Source: Streptomyces sp. ISL-96 (GTDB lineage: Bacteria; Actinomycetota; Actinomycetes; Streptomycetales; Streptomycetaceae). From it: a DNA stretch of 64,000 bases. Of this stretch, positions 60,654-64,000 are shown piece after piece. Location: contig NZ_JAGGPA010000020.1 of the NCBI RefSeq assembly GCF_018614035.1, positions 124,001 to 188,000 on the forward strand, written 5' to 3'. Positions within the stretch are counted from its first letter, which is position 1. Each line of letters starts with the position of its first letter. The position numbers and the translations under genes are program-made. The notes under the pieces were generated by a model. It did no database searches, was not told the origin of the DNA, and saw nothing but the letters and a program-made list of their open reading frames with translations.

Positions 60654-62177
60654 ATGACCCGTTACGCTGCGCCCGGTACCGACGGCGCGATCGTCTCGTA
60701 CCAGCCCCGTTACGACAACTGGATCGGCGGTGAGTACGTCGCTCCGGCCCGCGGCCAGTACTTCGAGAACCCGAGCCCGGTCAACGGCCGCCCCTTCACC
60801 GAGATCGCCCGCGGCACCGCCGAGGACGTCGAGCGCGCCCTGGACGCGGCGCACGCCGCCGCTCCCGCATGGGGGCGTACGGCGGCGGGCGACCGCGCGA
60901 ACGTCCTGCTGAGGATCGCCGACCGTATGGAAGCGCATCTGGAGGAGCTCGCGGTCGCGGAGAGCTGGGAGAACGGCAAGCCGATCCGCGAAACCCTGGC
61001 CGCCGACATCCCGCTCGCCATTGACCATTTCCGCTACTTCGCGGGTGCGCTCAGGGCGCAGGAGGGTTCGCTCAGCGAGGTCGACGACGACACCGTCGCG
61101 TACCACTTCCACGAGCCCCTCGGTGTGGTCGCGCAGATCATCCCCTGGAACTTCCCCATCCTCATGGCGACCTGGAAGCTGGCGCCCGCACTGGCGGCCG
61201 GAAACGCGGTCGTCCTGAAGCCGGCCGAGCAGACGCCGGCGTCCATCCACTATTGGATGAGCCTGGTGGCCGACCTGTTGCCTCCTGGCGTCGTCAACAT
61301 CGTGAACGGCTTCGGCGTGGAGGCCGGAAAGCCGCTCGCGTCCAGCCCGCGCGTCGCGAAGATCGCGTTCACGGGTGAGACGACGACGGGGCGGCTGATC
61401 ATGCAGTACGCCTCCGAGAACATCAAGCCGGTGACACTGGAGCTGGGCGGCAAGAGCCCCAACATCTTCTTCGACGACGTCTGGAACGCCGACGACGACT
61501 TTCGCGACAAGGCACTCGAAGGCTTCACGATGTTCGCGCTCAACCAGGGCGAGGTGTGCACCTGTCCGTCCCGCGCGCTGATCCAGCGCGGCCACTACGG
61601 CGAGTTCCTGGAGGCGGCGATCGCCCGTACGGAACAGATCACCGCGGGCCACCCACTGGACACCGACACGATGATCGGCGCCCAGGCCTCGAACGACCAG
61701 CTCCAGAAGATCCTCTCGTACCTGGACATCGGGCAGCAGGAAGGAGCCAAGGTCCTCACGGGTGGTCAGCAGCTGGAGTACGACGGTGACATGGCTGGCG
61801 GCTACTACGTGCAGCCGACCATCTTCGAGGGCGACAACCGCATGCGGGTCTTCCAGGAGGAGATCTTCGGCCCGGTCGTCGCGGTGACGTCCTTCGCGGG
61901 CTTCGACGACGCGATCAGGACGGCGAACGACACGCTGTACGGCCTCGGAGCCGGCGTATGGACGCGCGACATCAACACGGCGTACCGCGCTGGCCGTGCG
62001 ATCCAGGCAGGCCGCGTCTGGACGAACTGCTACCACGCGTACCCGGCGCACGCGGCCTTCGGCGGCTACAAGCAGTCAGGCATTGGCCGCGAGAACCACA
62101 AGATGATGCTGGAGCACTACCAGCAGACGAAAAACCTGTTGGTGTCGTACTCCCCGAAGAAGCTCGGCTTCTTCTAG
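60654..62177 (+). CDS. Aldehyde dehydrogenase (acetaldehyde/ExaC-type)
   Basis: 507 residues. The catalytic Cys is in [13 protein letters not shown], and Glu in [22 protein letters not shown] is the NAD site. The VCTCPSR segment and the tail [27 protein letters not shown] are typical of the AldB/ExaC long-chain aldehyde group. It is not in the same frame of co-transcription as the GMC gene by overlap, but follows it by 108 bases. It can oxidise a wider range of aldehydes. A strong terminator follows. Confidence 0.9.
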   Translation: MTRYAAPGTDGAIVSYQPRYDNWIGGEYVAPARGQYFENPSPVNGRPFTEIARGTAEDVERALDAAHAAAPAWGRTAAGDRANVLLRIADRMEAHLEELAVAESWENGKPIRETLAADIPLAIDHFRYFAGALRAQEGSLSEVDDDTVAYHFHEPLGVVAQIIPWNFPILMATWKLAPALAAGNAVVLKPAEQTPASIHYWMSLVADLLPPGVVNIVNGFGVEAGKPLASSPRVAKIAFTGETTTGRLIMQYASENIKPVTLELGGKSPNIFFDDVWNADDDFRDKALEGFTMFALNQGEVCTCPSRALIQRGHYGEFLEAAIARTEQITAGHPLDTDTMIGAQASNDQLQKILSYLDIGQQEGAKVLTGGQQLEYDGDMAGGYYVQPTIFEGDNRMRVFQEEIFGPVVAVTSFAGFDDAIRTANDTLYGLGAGVWTRDINTAYRAGRAIQAGRVWTNCYHAYPAHAAFGGYKQSGIGRENHKMMLEHYQQTKNLLVSYSPKKLGFF

Positions 62178-62187
62178 AGGCACGAAA

Positions 62188-62227
62188 GAAGGCGCCTGAC
62201 CTGGACGTTTGCCCGTCAGGCGCCTTC
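62188..62227 (+). terminator. Terminator after the second aldehyde dehydrogenase
   Basis: GAAGGCGCCTGAC and its exact complement are 14 bases apart, starting ten bases after the stop. Confidence 0.85.
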
Positions 62228-62337
62228 GGCTCGCCCCGCTCAGAGCAGGGCCCCGTTTACGTTGTCTCCCAGTTCCTCCCACCGCCATCCCGCTTCTGAC
62301 CAGCGCTTCCGGACCAGTCACGGACCAAAACCCCTAC

Positions 62338-63074
62338 TTACCCCGCAGGCGCCGCGTCCTGGCTGACGCGGTCCCACTCCTGCATGGACTGCTCGATGAG
62401 GCGGTTGGCCTGCTCCCGGACGCCGTCCAGGAACTTGGCGTAGTGGCGAAAGAGAAGATTGATGCTCTGGCCCGCTCGGCGAGCGCATTCGGCCGGGTCC
62501 ACACCGGAGTACACCCAGAACGAGATCCCGGCGTGCCGGAGATCGTAGGGCCGCTTGGCCAGCCCGGAGGCGAGTTCCGTGCGGGTCAGGACGTGCTTCC
62601 GTGCCCGCGCCCATGTCGTGCCATACGCAGCTCCGTCCGGCCGTCCGGCGCCACGCCGAACCGTTCGATGTGTGCACGGAGGATGCATACGAACTGCGGC
62701 GGGACGGGCACAGGCCGGGTCGCGGAGCCGCGCGGCGCTTGAGCGAGTGCACCTCGTACACCGCGCCGTCGTCCGTCCACCTTGCCTGCGGTGACGACAC
62801 CGCCCGACAGGTTGAGCATCCCCCACCCGGTCTTGGGCAGATGGCACTGATCGAGCCGGAGGTGAATGACCTCCGTCGGCCGCATGGCCGCGTAGTACAT
62901 ACAGCCGAAGAACGCCTCAAGGTGAGGACCGCGCCCACGTTGCTGGGCAACCGCCGCGAGCAGCCGGGCGACCTGGGCCGGATTGGGAACGGCAGCCGGG
63001 TTCACTTCCTCGTTGACCGCCGGAGCGTTCCACCTGAGCCCGTTGAGAGGATTCTCCGCGAGTGTGGATGACAT
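62338..63074 (-). pseudogene. Decayed tyrosine integrase
   Basis: Pieces of the catalytic domain appear in at least three frames: VNPAAVPNPAQVARLLAAV and FFGCMYYAAMRPTEVIHLRL (the first catalytic Arg is in AAMRP), then WTDDGAVYEVHSLKRRA, then PYDLRHAGISFWVYSGVDPAECARRAGQSINLL and HYAKFLDG. The usual GHS reads GQS, so a catalytic His is replaced by Gln. The N-terminal domain is missing and part of the middle is deleted. It is related to the integrases of Streptomyces integrative elements. Confidence 0.85.
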
Positions 63075-63185
63075 GCGGACGCGTGTGTCACTCCGGATCG
63101 TTCCGGATGCCAGGCCCGGCGCTCCCCCCACTACCTTGTCGACGGCGCCCGCAAGACCGACCCGTCCGGAGCCCGGGGAGCTGCG

Positions 63186-64000
63186 ATGCCGACCACCACC
63201 ACCGACCGCCCTACCGCCGCCGTGCTCAGGCATCAGGAACGCCGAGTGCTCTCCGCGGTGGGCTGCGGCCTGCGGGACGACGAGATCGCCGCCGCGCTCG
63301 CCCTCTCCGAGGACGCCGTGGCCGAGCACCTCGCGCGCATCCTGGTGAAGCTCGGTCTGCGCGACCGGGCCGCCGCCATCGTGCACGCCTTCGACTGCGG
63401 TCTGGCCGCCCCCGGACGCGGCCCCCGCACACGGTCGGTGAGACCGGTTCCACGGGCCATCGCCGTGCGAGCGGCGGGACCGAAGGTGCAGGTCTCCCTG
63501 CTCGGGCCGCTGCAGGCGGGGCGGGACGGGCAGTCCCTCAACCTGGGGCACCTGCGCCAGCAGGCCGTCCTGGCGGCCCTGGCACTGGGCGCGGGGCGGT
63601 CCCTCAGCCAGCAGGAACTACTCGATGACGTATGGGGAATGGAGCCTCCGGTCGCGAACGTGGTGCCGGTGTACATCTACCGGTTGCGCAAGGCCCTGCG
63701 CGCCGGGGACGGCCCGGACTCGGTCATCGCACGCGGTCTCCGCGGATACCAGCTGGTCCCCGGCGTGGTGGACGTGGACGTGGCACGCGTGGAGGAGCTG
63801 GTCACCCGTATCGGGAAGGCCGATCGGGCGGGCGAACCGCTTGAGGCGGTCCGTCTCTGCGCCCTGGCGCTGGGGCTGTTTCGCGGGGAGCCCCTGGCCG
63901 GTTTGCCAGGGCCGCTCGCCGAACTGGAAAGGCTGCGGCTGACCGAGCGCAGGATTGCCATCGTGCAGCGCAAGTTGCAGTGGCAGCTGCGCCTTGGCCA
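63186..64000 (+). CDS. SARP regulator with an N-terminal LuxR-type helix-turn-helix, partial
   Basis: The gene runs off the window after 271 codons. Residues about 16-70 (RRVLSAVGCGLRDDEIAAALALSEDAVAEHLARILVKLGLRDR) are a LuxR/GerE-type helix-turn-helix. Residues about 100-185 are a SARP/OmpR-type winged helix (VSLLGPLQAGRDGQSLNL, LRQQAVLAALALGAGRSLSQQELLDDVWG), and the following part is the BTAD helical domain. SARPs activate secondary-metabolite genes. A LuxR-type helix-turn-helix before the SARP domain is unusual. GGGGAG is five bases before the ATG. Confidence 0.8.
   Translation, partial: MPTTTTDRPTAAVLRHQERRVLSAVGCGLRDDEIAAALALSEDAVAEHLARILVKLGLRDRAAAIVHAFDCGLAAPGRGPRTRSVRPVPRAIAVRAAGPKVQVSLLGPLQAGRDGQSLNLGHLRQQAVLAALALGAGRSLSQQELLDDVWGMEPPVANVVPVYIYRLRKALRAGDGPDSVIARGLRGYQLVPGVVDVDVARVEELVTRIGKADRAGEPLEAVRLCALALGLFRGEPLAGLPGPLAELERLRLTERRIAIVQRKLQWQLRLG

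Noticed and set aside
1..64000. CRISPR array, rRNA, tRNA or insertion sequence with inverted ends
   Set aside because: No spaced repeats of CRISPR type, no cloverleaf or rRNA sequence, and no complete transposase gene were seen; only the decayed integrase hints at a mobile element.

Overview
The window is high-GC DNA with actinobacterial gene structure: GTG starts, GGAGG-type ribosome binding sites, ATGA stop/start overlaps and dense genes on both strands. Family content (SARP regulator, roadblock protein, DUF6397, twin-arginine PhoD, long-form GAPDH) points to Streptomyces. A Tap/Tpg pair, the proteins that cap and replicate linear replicon ends, suggests the accessory arm of a linear chromosome or an integrated piece of a linear plasmid. 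Single-base frameshifts, gene remnants and a decayed integrase fit an arm region, although single-base frameshifts can also be sequencing errors. No tRNA, rRNA or CRISPR array was seen.

Layout. 0-4 kb: end of a histidine phosphatase gene, then a DeoR regulator, a polyol-type MFS permease and an FGGY kinase (sugar or sugar-alcohol use). 4-10.5 kb: an MT0933-like protein, membrane proteins (DUF2165, DUF998, a DMT-type permease), an alanine-rich protein with three internal repeats, secreted PhoD and two small proteins. 10.6-13.6 kb: a GtrB/GtrA glycosylation pair converging on a large DUF6056 membrane protein. 13.9-18.7 kb: a LacI regulator next to an operon for an NCS2 permease, an amidohydrolase and a TauE/SafE transporter; overlapping LacI-type palindromes precede the operon. 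18.8-25.6 kb: stress-type genes (SRPBCC proteins, MerR, YidB-like, coiled coil, two DUF2267 paralogues, Hsp20, FUSC) and a secreted protein. 25.7-26.8 kb: a scar where a sugar ABC permease and a LacI gene were truncated against each other.

27-38 kb: VOC protein, GAPDH, phosphatase-like proteins, a frameshifted PAS-PP2C gene, a TetR/DUF1348 divergent pair with two matching operators, and cell-envelope proteins (DUF1469-DUF3618-DUF4235, PAP2, YihY). 38.4-41.7 kb: gene remnants, then tpg, tap and an unrecognised small gene in one minus-strand operon. 41.8-50 kb: DUF6397, roadblock, methyltransferase, MpaB-like, secreted hydrolase, MOSC and fatty-acid desaturase genes. 50-54 kb: a SNF2 helicase overlapping a frameshifted SWIM gene. 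54.4-62.2 kb: a GAF regulator, then aldehyde dehydrogenase, APC permease, GMC oxidoreductase and a second aldehyde dehydrogenase, probably for choline to betaine or a related alcohol to acid conversion. 62.3-64 kb: a decayed tyrosine integrase and the start of a regulator joining a LuxR-type helix-turn-helix to a SARP module.

The least explained signals are six 11-bp-phased direct repeats before one DUF2267 gene, a DosR/OsdR-type palindrome near 31.96 kb, the paired operators at 18.64 and 33.15 kb, and the small gene upstream of tap. All functions are read from sequence motifs and family knowledge without database searches.
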